Shown here: one piece after another, positions 23,801-34,099 of the stretch
Position numbering within the stretch: position 1 is the first letter of the stretch
How the letters are laid out: each line of letters starts with the position of its first letter
From: Bufo bufo
Taxonomy: Eukaryota; Chordata; Amphibia; Anura; Bufonidae
Assembly (NCBI RefSeq): GCF_905171765.1
Contig: NC_053389.1
Location: forward strand, 400,196,645-400,260,644
Direction: 5' to 3'
Length of the DNA: 64,000 bases
Translations under genes and position numbers: made by a program
Notes under the pieces: generated by a model
Told to the model about the DNA's origin: nothing
Seen by the model: the letters and a program-made list of their open reading frames with translations, nothing else
Databases searched by the model: none

Positions 23801-24658
23801 ATTACTGAAGTCAAACAACTATGGAAGGATGAGGTGTTTGTGGAATTTGCCCATCTTCATAAAAAATTCAATATCCCCAATTCAGATTTCTACAAATACC
23901 TAAGGTTAAGACACTTACTGAAATCCTCAAAAATTTTCTCACATGCTACAAACAATCAAACTTTCTCACAATGGATACACATGACCCAAAAATTAGATAA
24001 AGGCATTACTAAAGGCTATACCTTACTGAAAGAGTCATGCGCTAATCCCTTACAACATATCCTAGACCTATGGAATCTTGAATTAGGTTCTGACCTATCG
24101 GACACAGAGTGGTCTGAAGCCTTCACCTCTGTACCCAAGCTGTCTAAATGCTCTGATCATCTAGAAGGGGCGAGAAAAATTCTCTATAGATGGTATAGAA
24201 CACCCATATATATTAACAAAATCTTTCCTGATTCATCCCCAGACTGTTGGAGATGCGGTCAAGCGATAGGTAGTTTTTTACATATGTGGTGGGATTGCCC
24301 GACTGTTAAAGTCCTATGGTGCTCAATATTTAGCTTTATATCATCATTAGCTTGTTTCCCTATTGAACCTTCATCTAAGATGGCCTTGTTGTCTGTAGGA
24401 CTGATAGACCTACCCTACCATTTCAGATTCATAGCTAGTCATTTAATATTCATAACCCGACTAAAAATAGCTGCCTGCTGGAAATCTGGGGACCTCCCCA
24501 ACATTAATAGGATTTGCAGATCTCTAGATAATAGCTGCTTATATGAAGGTTTATGGGCATCTTCTAACAATTCGAAAATTACATTCCTGAAAAGATGGGA
24601 AGTCTGGTTGAACCACAAAAGATGTAATTTGCCGCCTAGTGCCTCCATTAGAATGTAA
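20858..24658 (+). CDS. ORF2: L1 ORF2 protein (endonuclease and reverse transcriptase)
   Basis: An uninterrupted 1266-codon frame, about the usual L1 ORF2 length. Residues 1-235 form the APE-type endonuclease: STNVKGLN, the catalytic IQESHL, CGDFNMCPD, SRIDLFVSD and TWSDHAF. The reverse transcriptase spans about 430-800, with RPISLLNSDIKIFAKILAKR, LSLDAEKAFDRIHWDY (first Asp), NNGTRQGCPMSPLIF and the active-site FADD in GLFADDVLI (about residue 705). A C-terminal knuckle CWRCGQAIGSFLHMWWDC (about 1129-1146) fits the L1 CCHC motif. All key residues I can check are present. The enzyme nicks target DNA and copies element RNA into it. Start at MANNGIKIL directly precedes the endonuclease motif. 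Confidence 0.95.
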   Translation: MANNGIKILSTNVKGLNSPFKRSTYWNEVKRQRADIICIQESHLNEEDSHRFCHPSFPHIFISPATKKKRGVIIGFKNTIAFQCHNILLDNEGRYIIITCDINNSRYTIVNLYAPNSDQINFIKRTIRMAQEAKQGSLLVCGDFNMCPDSSIDRLPAHPPSNNSSYLQDFLFQEGLHDIWRVHHANEKDFSFFSHPHNTYSRIDLFVSDKWLLQKVLDVSISNITWSDHAFITLILDDMYNNRVYSPWRLNNSLLQNSSIRIDVENSLKEYFRTNDNNLTSDTTLWSAHKAFIRGILLKHAAIQKRNRKKTLDKLLTDIKSLEDSLKSSLDPKILSKLKTARHHLYLHLHERHEFHLRKIKADHYSQGNKASKILANRIKKREVKTRIPFLYDSQGKKLFNPKQIADEFAKYYAKLYNLSSSTDTLQPTSEYINEFLEGVSLPSLTPTQNQSLNAEITHSEISETIHSLKNNKSPGPDGLTNEYYKTLSHILNPFLNRTFNSIATQKSIPKDMLSALIITLPKPGKPADTPANFRPISLLNSDIKIFAKILAKRLSNILPSLISNDQIGFVSNRQSSDGTRRFIDLLDVAHYTRTPSLLLSLDAEKAFDRIHWDYIYATLKKFGFGNFYLSAVMSLYSNPSASIYSSSFLSTPFNINNGTRQGCPMSPLIFALAMEPFAEHIRSSALIKGIKVGEVDHRIGLFADDVLIITSNPNIALPAINDIISKFGKASFYKVNVNKSQILDLGLPPSTKRLISRLYKFSWANESLTYLGIQLAFPTNKLFKVNFWPLYDKINNSLNNLRLEHISWLGRIAALKMVILPKIIYMFRNIPISIPSSYINKLQSLINRHIWGKLRPRVKALILNKPLKTGGLNVPSIKHYHASSILDQLRYLLKDDSTKKWVALEKTIMGPCNINLRLSAVAAFGIKHNSPLLTLTTILNTWYSVARIDKLINTSIFAMPLKVCELAIPDIRLDNWVRLGITEVKQLWKDEVFVEFAHLHKKFNIPNSDFYKYLRLRHLLKSSKIFSHATNNQTFSQWIHMTQKLDKGITKGYTLLKESCANPLQHILDLWNLELGSDLSDTEWSEAFTSVPKLSKCSDHLEGARKILYRWYRTPIYINKIFPDSSPDCWRCGQAIGSFLHMWWDCPTVKVLWCSIFSFISSLACFPIEPSSKMALLSVGLIDLPYHFRFIASHLIFITRLKIAACWKSGDLPNINRICRSLDNSCLYEGLWASSNNSKITFLKRWEVWLNHKRCNLPPSASIRM

Positions 24659-24950
24659 GAATACTATGGATTTATGATGATTTTCATGACAGCCTTTCCA
24701 GTTATCTACTTTTATATTGTCTTTTCTCCAAACCTTCCTGTATATATATGTACCCATACAACTTTTCTACCTACTCAAGCTCAACATTTACAACCGTATG
24801 CTGTGAAAAATATTGTATTTTTGTATTAGCTACGTATCTGCCATATTATTACCTATACCAAGATGTATATGTGAATGCTGTCATTTGTTATGTAACCTAT
24901 TGTTATAAAAAATTTTCAATAAAAACTATTGTTCAAAAAAAAAAAAAAAA

Positions 24951-25180
24951 TGGAGTCAGTGGCTATTCCCCTGATTCCAGAGGGCGCCTTTTTGGCATTG
25001 ATAGATTTAAAAGACGCCTACTATCATATACCAATCCATCAGGCTTCTCAGAAGTACCACTTTCAGTATGTGGAGCTTCCATTCGGCATATCATCAACCC
25101 AAGGACCTTCACCAAGTCTGAGGTGGAAATGGTGGCATTTCTACGCAGAAAGGGAGCAAATATCGTCCCCTAACCTCTCG
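24951..25180 (+). pseudogene. DIRS reverse transcriptase, palm segment
   Basis: The frame resumes at the L1 junction with AIPLIPEGAFLALIDLKDAY, containing the first catalytic Asp in LIDLKDAYYHIPI, then YVELPFGIS. After a frameshift, RTFTKSEVEMVAFLRRKGA follows and the match stops near 25170. The YxDD box expected next is missing because the sequence jumps to another part of the element, so RT activity is lost. Confidence 0.75.
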
Positions 25181-25220
25181 CATAAATTCAGTCCCATGAA
25201 GTCAGGCCCACACCAGAACT

Positions 25221-25916
25221 ATGCAATCATGGAACAGGAAACATTCGTCCCTGGACAGGATAATCAGCATTCCACCTGCAGTCAAAATAGACCTGAACTG
25301 GTGGAGAGAGGAAGAGAAACTTCTTCAGAGCACAGACTGGCTCAGGACCTCAGAAGTTCAGATAATGACCGATGCCAGCGCTTCAGGTTGGGGAGCAAAG
25401 GTAGGAAGCTATTACTTCCAGGGAGACTGGTCAGTCATAAAAAAAACTGATCTTCAAATTACAGAGAACTATATGGCCCTTACAAAAGCTCACTACCTAT
25501 TAAAGAACAGACATCTGAAAGTCCTTTTGGACAATATCACAACGGTGGTATACCTAAAACATCAGGGCGGCACAAGATCCAATCCTTTGGCAGAAGTAGC
25601 AAGAAGAATATTTTCTTGGGCAGAAGGAAATGTTCTCTTCTTAACGTCGGTTCACTTGAAAGGGTCAGAAAATCTAGAAGCCGACTTCTTAAGTCTGCAA
25701 ACTTTACATCCAGGAGAATGGACTCTAAATCGAAAAAAATTTCAGGAAATCACGTCCAGATGGGGACTGCCAGAGACAGACCTGTTCGCTTCCAGAGAGA
25801 ATGCTCAGGTCCATAAATTTTGTTCTCTAGACCCCAGACAAAGACCTTGGACAGTAGACGCCCTGTCAATAAGATGGTTCTGGGAACATGTTTACGCATT
25901 TCCACCTTTCCACTGA
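25221..25916 (+). pseudogene. DIRS RNase H domain
   Basis: This 231-codon frame carries RNase H motifs in order: MTDASASGWGAK (first Asp), QITENYMALTKAH (Glu), VLLDNITTVVYLKHQGG (Asp) and VHLKGSENLEADFLS (His/Asp). It continues with ETDLFASRENAQ and WFWEHVYAFPPF, a stretch conserved in DIRS elements between RNase H and the tyrosine recombinase. The frame itself is open. The element is broken on either side, so it is called a pseudogene. Confidence 0.75.
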
Positions 25917-26159
25917 TTTCTCGCGTAATACAGAAGTTCCAGCGGGAACCAACAACAGTAATTTTAATAGCTCCTTTCTGGCGAAAATAAGCTGGTTCTC
26001 GGCCCTGAAACAAATGACATTGGAAGAACCATGGAAAATATCCTTCCAGGGGGAGATCCTCTCTCAGGGGCCAATAAAACATAAAAACACACAGATCTAC
26101 AATCTAGCTGTCTGGATCATGAGAGCGAGTCACTCAGAAGACATTGTCTCTCAAATAGA

Positions 26160-26337
26160 GTAATCCTCACTCTCAAAGAAAGTAGGAAAAAGGTCACATC
26201 GGCCATTTATCTTAAAATCTGGAAGAGGTTTTGCAGTTGGTTGGGAGAAGAACATCCGGACACCTCTTCTCCACCCATAAATACAATTCTCGATTTATTG
26301 CAGAATGGGTTAGAACTAGGATTGAGGCCTAGCACCC
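26160..26337 (+). pseudogene. DIRS tyrosine recombinase, N-terminal part
   Basis: Translation gives AIYLKIWKRFCSWLGEEHPD then ILDLLQNGLELGLRPST, the N-terminal (SAM-like) part of a DIRS tyrosine recombinase. It stops at the TTAA (26338-26341) where piggyBac inserted. The protein resumes at 32139 with KVQISALRKFYN. Confidence 0.75.
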
Positions 26338-26409
26338 TTAACCTCTTAAGGACATAGGGCGTACAGGTACGCTCTGTATGCCCAACAGTTCGTCGCTCAA
26401 CACCCGGGC

Positions 26410-27725
26410 CCTTTTTTGGCCAGGCCCGGTGGCTGGACGCCGGTCAGTGCAGCCGAAATGAGGACATTTTGGGGCCTCGTGCTGCATATGGGCCTGGTCA
26501 AGAAACCCAGTTTCAGGCTGTACTGGAGTGGGGACGTCCTATACCAGGCCCCACTTTACAGTACAGCCATGACACGCTCCCGGTTTGAGGCCATCCGGAA
26601 ATGTCTGCAATATTCCGATAATGCAGCATGACCCCCCGAGGTGATCCTACCCATGACCGTCTGTATAAGATACGGCCGGTCATCGATCACTTTGGGGCCA
26701 AATTCATGGAGGCCTATGTACCTGGAAGGGAGGTCGTGGTTGATGAGTCTCTCATTGCGTTCAAGGGGAGACTCATTTTCCGCCAGTATGTGCCCTCCAA
26801 GCGGGCGAGGTATGGCGTGAAGCTATACAAAATTTGTGAGAGTACCTCAGGGTATATACAAAATGTATACGAGGGGCGAGATTCCCGGATTCAACCCCCA
26901 GAATGTCCCCCCACTCTGGGTGTTACCGGGAAACTTGTGTGGGACCTTATGTACCCACTACTGGATAAGGGTTACCACCTTTACGTGGATAACTTTTATA
27001 CCAGTATCCCCTTGTTCCAGTCCCTTGCCGCCAGATCCACGTCCGCTTGTGGGACCGTGCGAAAAAATCAACGCGGCCTTCCTGCCCACCCCCTCCAGGT
27101 ACCTATCCCCAGGGGTGAGACCCGTGCCCTTACCACTGGAAACCTGTTGCTGGTCAGGTATAAGGACAAGAGGGATGTCCTTGTACTGTCCACTATTCAT
27201 GGTAACGGCATCACCCCTGTCCCTGTGCGAGGTACCGTGGCAACGGTCCTCAAGCCCGATTGTATCATCGACTACAATCGGTATATGGGAGGAGTTGATC
27301 TCTCGGATCAAGTCCTCAAGCCATATAACGCCATGCGCAAAACCCGGGCATGGTACAAAAAAGTTGCGGTCTACTTGGTACAGGTTGCCATGTACATCTC
27401 TTTTGTACTATCCCGAAGCGCTGGCAGCACAGGGACATTCCTCAAGTTCTATGAGGCAGTCCTCAAGGGCCTGATCTTTTCGGACCGGGAAAGAGCAGGC
27501 CGGAGTACCTCGGGAACTGTAGGTGCCCGGATCGTCCCTGGCCAACACTTTCCAGGTGTGGTCCCCCATACTGGAAAGAAGGGACAAACCCCAAAAAAGT
27601 GCAGAGTGTGTCGCAGGAGGGGGATACGGAAGGACACCACTACTCAGTGCGACACGTGCCCCGATAATCCGGGCCTCTGCATTGACTGTTGCTTCAGGGA
27701 GTATCACACTTCCATGGAGTACTAA
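26410..27725 (+). pseudogene. piggyBac transposase, N-truncated and frameshifted
   Basis: The first frame (to 26631) has FWGLVLHMGLVKKPSFRLYW. It then shifts, with a 4-base overlap, into the frame from 26628 to 27725 (365 codons). The second frame has all three catalytic aspartates of piggyBac: VVVDESLIAFKGR (about residue 39), HLYVDNFYTS (about 120) and MGGVDLSDQ (about 222). Its C-terminal cysteine-rich domain has CRVCRRRGIR...CDTCPDNPGLCIDCC (about 325-360), which binds the element ends. The usual N-terminal domain of 100 or more residues is missing upstream of 26410. It performs TTAA-specific cut and paste when intact. Here one frameshift and the truncation inactivate it. Confidence 0.9.
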
Positions 27726-27824
27726 ATTTATATCCCAATTTAGCACTGACATCGGATAAAAAAAACTGGTTCTCAGACTTGAGACACCCAAAAAAACTAA
27801 AATAATTTATTACAAGTAGACATA

Positions 27825-28328
27825 TTAGGCTACTTTCACACTAGCGTCGGGGCTCCTCTTGTGAGCTCCGTTTGAAGGGTCTCACAAGCGGCCCCGAACG
27901 CATCCGTCCAGCTACCAATGCATTCTGAGTGGATGCGGATCCGCTCAGAATGCATCAGTCTGGCAGCGTTCAGCCTCCGCTCCGCTCAGCAGACGGACAC
28001 CCGAACGCTGCTTGCAGCGTTCGGGTGTCCGCCTGGCCGTGCGGAGGCAAACGGATCCGTCCAGACTTACAATGTAAGTCAATGGGGACGGATCCGTTTG
28101 AAGTTGACACAATATGGCTCAATTTTCAAACGGATCCGTCCCCCATTGACTTTCAATGTAAAGTCTGGACGGATCCGTCTGAACAACTTTCAGACTTAGA
28201 ATTTTTTCTAAACTATAATGCAGACGGATCCGTTCTGAACGGATCCAAACGTCTGCATTATAGGAGAGGATCCGTCTGTGCAGATACCAGACGGATCCGA
28301 TCTGAACGCTAGTCTGAAAGTAGCCTTA
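27825..28328. mobile_element. PIF/Harbinger-type MITE (TTA target duplication)
   Basis: Inverted ends GGCTACTTTCACACTAGCG and CGCTAGTCTGAAAGTAGCC bound 27828-28325, with TTA on each side (27825-27827 and 28326-28328). The interior has many copies of ACGGATCCGTC-like words and a long internal inverted repeat. No transposase. It lies just 3' of the piggyBac transposase. Confidence 0.85.
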
Positions 28329-28576
28329 GGTATCGCCGCGTTGGTAATAATCTCCTCTATAAAAATACCCCATGACCTAATCCCCCAGATTAACACGGTC
28401 CAGAAACATTTGTGGTCGTAAACTGTTGTATCAGTAAAGGGGAGGCCGCAAAAAGAAAGGCCCGACATGGTTTCTGGTAGGCCGATTTTGATGGCCTTTT
28501 TTATTGACACCATGTCCCTTTTGAAGCCCCCCTGATGCACCCTAGAGTAAAAACTCCCTAAAAGTGACCCGATCTA

Positions 28577-31165
28577 AGAAACTACACCCCTCAAGGTATT
28601 CAAAACTGATTATACAAACTTTATTAACCCTTTAGGTGTTCTCAACAGTTAATGGCAAATGGAGATGAAATTTCAGAATTTCAATTTTTAGTAACCTTGC
28701 CTCACAAAAATGTAATATAGAGCAACCAAAAATCATATTTACCCTAAAAATAGTCCCCAAAAAAATGCCACCTTATCCCGTAGTTTCCAAAATGGGGTCA
28801 CTTTTAGGGAGTTTCTACTCCAGGGGTGCATCAGAGGGGTTGAAATCGGACACAATGTAAATAAACCGGTCCATAAAAATCAGCCCTCCAAAAACCAAAC
28901 GGCGCACCTTTCACTCTACGCCCCGCTGTGTGGCCGTACAGTAGTTTACAGCCACATATTGGGTGTTTCTGTAAACGGCAGAGTCAGGGCAATAAAGATA
29001 CAGTCTTGTTTGGCTGTTAACCCTTGCTTTGTTAGTGTAAAAAATGGGTTAAAATGGAAAATAAGGCAAAAAAATGAAATTTTCAAATTTCATCCCCATT
29101 TGCCAATAACTCTTGTGCAACACCTAAAGGGTTAACAACATATATAAAATCTGTTTTGAATACCTTGAGGGGTGTAGTTTCTTAGATGGGGTCACTTTTA
29201 GGGAGTTTCTACTCCAGGGGTGCATCAGAGGGGTTGAAATCGGACACAATGTAAATAAACCGGTCTATAAAAATCAGCCCTCCAAAAACCAAACGGCGCA
29301 CCTTTAACTCTACGCCCCGCTGTGTGGCCGTACAGTAGTTTACAGCCACATATTGGGTGTTTCTGTAAACAGCAGAGTCAGGGCAATAAAGATACAGTCT
29401 TGTTTGGCTGTTAACCCTTGCTTTGTTAGTGGAAAAAATGGGTTAAAATGGAAAATAAGGCAAAAAAATGAAGTTTTCAAATTTCATCCCCATTTGCCAA
29501 TAACTCTTGTGCAACACCTAAAGGGTTAACGACATATGTAAAATCTGTTTTGAATACCTTGAGGGGTGTAGTTTCTTAAATGGGGTCTTTTTTAGGGAGT
29601 TTCTACTCCAGGGGTGCATCAGGGGGGTTGAAACAGGACACGGTGTAAATAAACCGGTCCATAAAAATCAGCCCTCCAAAAACCAAACGGCGCACCTTTC
29701 CCTCTACGCCCCGCTGTGTGGCCGTACAGTAGTTTACGGCCACATATTGGGTGTTTCTGCAAACGGCAGAGTCAGGGCAATAAAGATACAGTCTTGTTTG
29801 GCTGTTAACCCTTGCTTTGTTAGTGGAAAAAATGGGTTAAAATGGAAAATAAGGCAAAAAAATTAAATTTTCAAATTTCATCCTTATTTGCCAATAACTC
29901 TTGTGCAACACCTAAAGGGTTAACGACATATATAAAATCTGTTTTGAATACCTTGAGGGGTGTAGTTTCTTAGATGGGGTCAATTTTAGGGAGTTTCTAC
30001 TCCAGGGGTGCATCAGGGGGGTTGAAACAGGACACGGTGTAAATAAACCGGTCCATAAAAATCAGCCCTCCAAAAACCAAACGGCGCACCTTTCCCTCTA
30101 CGCCCCGCTGTGTGGCCGTACAGTAGTTTACGGCCACATATTGGGTGTTTCTGTAAACGGCAGAGTTAGGGCAATAAAGATACAGTCTTGTTTGGCTGTT
30201 AACCCTTGCTTTGTTAGTGGAAAAAATGGGTTAAAATGAAAAATTTGACAAAAAAATGAAATTCTCAAATTTCATCCCCATTTGCCAATAACTCTTGTGC
30301 AACACCTAAAGGGTTAACGACGTATGTAAAATCTGTTTTGAATACCTTGAGGGGTGCAGTTTCTTAGATGGGGTCACTTTTAGGGAGTTTCTACTCTAGG
30401 GGTGCATCAGGGGGCTTCAAATGGGACATGGTGTAAATAAACCAGTCCATAAAAATCAGCCCTCCAAAAACCAAACGGCGCACCTTTCACTCTACGCCCC
30501 GCTGTGTGGCCGTACAGTAGTTTACGGCCACATATTGGGTGTTTCTGTAAATGGCAGAGTCAGGGCACTAAAGATAATGTCTTGTTTGGCTGTTAACCCT
30601 TGCTTTGTTAGTGGAAAAAATGGGTTAAAATGGAAAATTAGACCAAAAAATGTAATTCTCAAATTTCATCCCCATTTGCCAATAACTCTTGTGCAACACC
30701 TAAAGGGTTAACAACGTATGTAAAATCAGTTTTGAATACCTTGAGGGGTTTAGTTTCTTAGATGGGGTCACTTTTAGGGAGTTTCTACTCTAGGAGTGCA
30801 TCAGGGGGCTTCAAATGGGACATGGTGTAAATAAACCAGTCCATAAAAATCAGCCCTCCAAAAAGCAAACGGCGCACCTTTCACTCTACGCCCCGCTGTG
30901 TGGCCGTACAGTAGTTTACGACCACATATTGGGTGTTTCTGTAAACGGCAGAGTCAAGGCAATAAAGATACAGTCTTGTTTGGCTGTTAACCCTTGCTTT
31001 GTTAGTGGAAAAAATGGGTTAAAATGAAAAATTAGACAAAAAAATGTAATTCTCAAATTTCATCCCCATTTGCCAATAACTCTTGTGCAACACCTAAAGG
31101 GTTAACAACGTATGTAAAATCAGTTTTGAATACCTTGAGGGGTGTAGTTTCTTAGATGGGGTCAT
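28577..31165. repeat. ~394-bp tandem array, six to seven copies
   Basis: The word AAACCAAACGGCGCACC (one copy reads AAAGCAAACGG) recurs near 28893, 29286, 29680, 30074, 30467 and 30861, a spacing of 393-394 bp. Each unit also has GTTTGGCTGTTAACCCTTGC and ends with CACCTAAAGGGTTAAC. Single related units occur near 45.9, 51.7 and 57.0 kb in other TTAA elements, so this is the normal 3' subterminal segment amplified in tandem. Short open frames beginning MGHGVNKPVHKNQ are repeat artefacts. Confidence 0.92.
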
Positions 31166-31634
31166 TTTTGGGTGGTTTCTATTATGTAAGTCTCGCAAAG
31201 TGACTTCAGAACTGAACTGGTCCCTAAAAAATTAGTTTTTGTAAATTGCAGAAAAATTTCAAGATTTGCTTCTAAACTTCTAAGCCTTATAACATCCCCA
31301 AAAAATAAAATATCATTCCCAAAATAATTCAAACATAAAGTAGACATATGGGGAATGTAAAGTCATCACAATTTTTGGAGGTATTACTATGTATTACAGA
31401 AGTAGAGAAACTGAAACTTTGAAATTTGGTAATTTTTCTAAATTTTTGTTAAATTAGGTATTTTTTGGTGCAAAAAATATTATTTTTTTGACTTCATTTT
31501 ACCAGTGTCATGAAGTACAATATGTGACGAAAAAACTATCTCAGAACGGCCTGGATAAGTCAAAGCGTTTTAAAAGTTATCAGCACTTAAAGTGACTCTG
31601 GTCAGATTTGCAAAAAATGGCCTGGTCAAAGTGG

Positions 31635-32138
31635 TTAAAGGGAACCTGTCATCAACTTTATGCTGCCCATACTAACGGCATCATAAAGTAGAGACAGGTG
31701 AGTTGATTTCAGCGGTCTGTCATTTATGAGTTAAAAGTAAGTGGTTGCCGAGAACCAACATCACGATCATTGCAGACTAGGCCTGGAAAAGAGTCACGGC
31801 CAACTGAGAAGAGTCATGGTTATTTATAAATTCCTGCTCTCCATGCCCACCTGCTGATGATTGACAGTCTCCTACCTGTTTTTCTCCCTTTCTCTCTAGG
31901 AGAGAACTGCCAATCATCAGCAGATGAGCGAGAGTGCAGGAGATTATGAATAACTCTGACTCTTCTCAGGTAGATTTGACTCTTTTCCAGGCCTGTGCTG
32001 AAATGATTATGATGCTGGTTCTCAGCAACCACTTACTTTTAGCTCATGAGTTACACACCGCTGAAATCAGCATTTCTGTCAGTATTTTATGCTGACCTCA
32101 GTGAGGTCAGCATAAAGTTGATGACAGGTTTCCTTTGA
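31635..32138. mobile_element. TTAA-flanked MITE
   Basis: The MITE spans 31639-32134 between TTAA (shared with the piggyBac right flank) and TTGA, a mutated TTAA. Its ends are an inverted repeat of about 25 bp with one mismatch (AGGGAACCTGTCATCAACTT at the left). An internal inverted repeat lies around 31.73-32.05 kb. There is no transposase. The TTAA target fits piggyBac or Kolobok mobilisation, which I cannot separate here. Confidence 0.8.
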
Positions 32139-32880
32139 GGTCCAGATATCGGCTCTAAGGAAGTTTTATAATACAAGCCTGGCTGAACACTGATGGTTAA
32201 AGAGAATTGTTAGTGCAGTCTCTAGACTAAGACCAACCTTGATTTCTAGGATTCCTCAGTGGGATCTTAACATTGTATTAAATGGTCTGATTAAGCCCCC
32301 CTTCTTTCCCTTAGCAGAGATTTCTATCAAACACCTGTCTTTCAAACCAGCTTTTCTGATAGCCATAACATCTGCTAGATGTATAAGTGAAATTCAGGCA
32401 CTTTCCTGTACAGAACCAAACCTGAAGGTTTTTGAGGACCGAGTAACATTGAGGCTAGATCCAGAGTTCCTCCCCAAGGTGGTATCAGATTATCACCGTG
32501 ACCAGAAGAAAAATTGCATCTTCTTGATGTTAGAAATACAATTTTACAATATCTAGAAGTTTCTAAGACCTTTAGGAAAGACGATAACCTTTTAGTTTAG
32601 TTCGGGGGACGAAACATGGGGAAAAATCTTTCCAAAGCCTCTATAGGTTGCTGGATTAGAGCTACTATAGGTTGCTGTTACTCACTTCAAAGTATACCTT
32701 GTCCTATGGGTATTAAAGCTCACTCTACCAGGGCAACTGCCTCTTCGTGGGCAGAAAAAGTAGGCATCTCATTAAATTAGATTTGCAAAGCCACTACTTG
32801 GTCAAGTATTAACACCTTTGTTAAACATTATCGCCTTAATCTTTCCGCCTCCGCAGATTTAGCACTTGTGGCCATCATGG
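32139..32880 (+). pseudogene. DIRS tyrosine recombinase, catalytic part
   Basis: The frame continues the 26160-26337 piece: SALRKFYNTSLAEHW, PQWDLNIVLNGLIKPPF, then IAITSARCISEIQALSC with the box-A arginine and FEDRVTLRLDPEFLPKVVSD. After a frameshift near 32515, HSTRATASSWAEKVGI gives the H-x-x-R of box B. An in-frame stop then precedes ICKATTWSSINTFVKHYRLN, which has the nucleophile-position tyrosine. The enzyme would integrate circular cDNA by recombination. Frameshift and stop make it inactive. Confidence 0.8.
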
Positions 32881-33205
32881 TGAATTCACCATGATGGCCC
32901 AGATATATCCCCCCCCCCCCCCCAAAAAATAAAAAAAACTATATAAATAATAAATATTATATAGATATGTTATACTAAATTCTTATATCTAGTTGGGTAT
33001 GAAGTAATACTCAAATGGGGACACACATAGGTTGCTCATCTACTTTGGTAATTTGGAAGAACACTGAGGGTGAGGAAGGGTGGGGGCAATTTAAACTCTC
33101 TCTGTATATTCCTGCCCCTACAGAGATCAATGATCATCTCTCACTTGTGGCTGTTATGGTGGATTCAAGGAAACTGAATTACCGGTAAGTCTAATTACGT
33201 TTTTT
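32880..33205 (+). mobile_element. DIRS 3' terminal region
   Basis: Two related direct segments, CTTGTGGCCATCATGGTGAATTC at about 32866 and CACTTGTGGCTGTTATGGTGG at about 33142, flank a C-homopolymer and AT-rich sequence. The right one runs into GGAAACTGAATTACCGGTAAG, resembling the terminal sequence of amphibian DIRS elements. From 33205 to 33780 I see no gene. Confidence 0.5.
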
Positions 33206-34099
33206 CAGATTTTTCCTCCTCTAAAACCTAGGGGTGCCTTATAACCTGGTGTGTCTTATAAAGTGGAAAATACAGTAAATCTCTCTCTCTTATTACTGAC
33301 CATATCTGTGCTCACTTTTCACTGTGCTCAATTTTTATACTATAGGTTTTTGCATGCACGCAAAAAATATCTGCTTGAGTGCATCCTACAACCGCTGAGC
33401 ACCAAACAGTGATGTCCATCTCTGATCATATCTGTGCAGTTAAATTTTTTTACCATAGGAAAGACTACTTTTTTCTTTTTTGTTACAAAATTTTTATCTT
33501 TTTTTCCCAAAATTATTTTTGAAAATGATTACAGTTCCTTCATGCATACAAGCACTACCTATACATCTCTGTGAATCAGTAAAATTAATACAGATGTTAC
33601 ACGTGTTGTATCATACACATTTGCACACCCCAATAAAAATGTAAAGTTTATCCCAAAGATGGTATTCAGCTAAGGACACATATTCCTTTGTTGCCTCTGA
33701 TACTGATATGGCCAGTGAGAGGGAAGAGGATGCCACCTCCCTCTTGTCTTCTTCCTTCTCATTATTCAGTAATTAGGGACCAGGCTCAGACTTGCACACA
33801 GGGAATAGGTGAATCCCCCAATGGGCGCCTGAGCAAGGTGGGCCTCTAGTTCCCCACCACCTGCTCAAATGGCACATGGCACAGTAGACTCACATATACA
33901 GTGGGATGCAAAAGTTTGGGCAACCTTGTTAATCGTCATGATTTTCCTGTATAAATCGTTGGTTGTTACGATAAAAAATGTCAGTTAAATATATCATATA
34001 GGAGACACACACAGTGATATTTGAGAAGTGAAATGAAGTTTATTAGATTTACAGAAAGTGTGCAATAATTGTTTAAACAAAATTAGGCAGGTGCATAAA

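Larger units (their letters stand above)
19089..24957 (+). mobile_element. Full-length L1-type LINE with target duplication
   Basis: The element proper is 19100-24946. An 11-bp repeat, AAAATGGAGTC, flanks it (19089-19099 and 24947-24957, the right copy merging with the poly-A run). It has a ~150-bp 5' leader, ORF1, a ~470-bp spacer, ORF2, a ~290-bp 3' UTR with AATAAA at about 24918, and a poly-A tail of about 15 bases. Both ORFs are uninterrupted, so this copy is young and could be active. It lies in the RT gene of a DIRS element on the same strand. Confidence 0.92.
26338..31638 (+). mobile_element. piggyBac-type DNA transposon with TTAA flanks
   Basis: The element runs from 26342 to 31634 between TTAA at 26338-26341 and 31635-31638. 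Its left end is CCTCTTAAGGACATAGGGCG and the complement of its right end begins CCACTTTGACCAGGCC. Only the outer bases agree, so the inverted repeats are short. It contains a broken transposase, a PIF-type MITE (27828-28325) and a ~394-bp tandem array. Precise insertion at TTAA inside the DIRS recombinase codons is clear. Confidence 0.85.

Noticed and set aside
30421..31027. Two similar small proteins starting MGHGVNKPVHKN
   Set aside because: They are the same frame in successive ~394-bp repeat units, broken in the other units.
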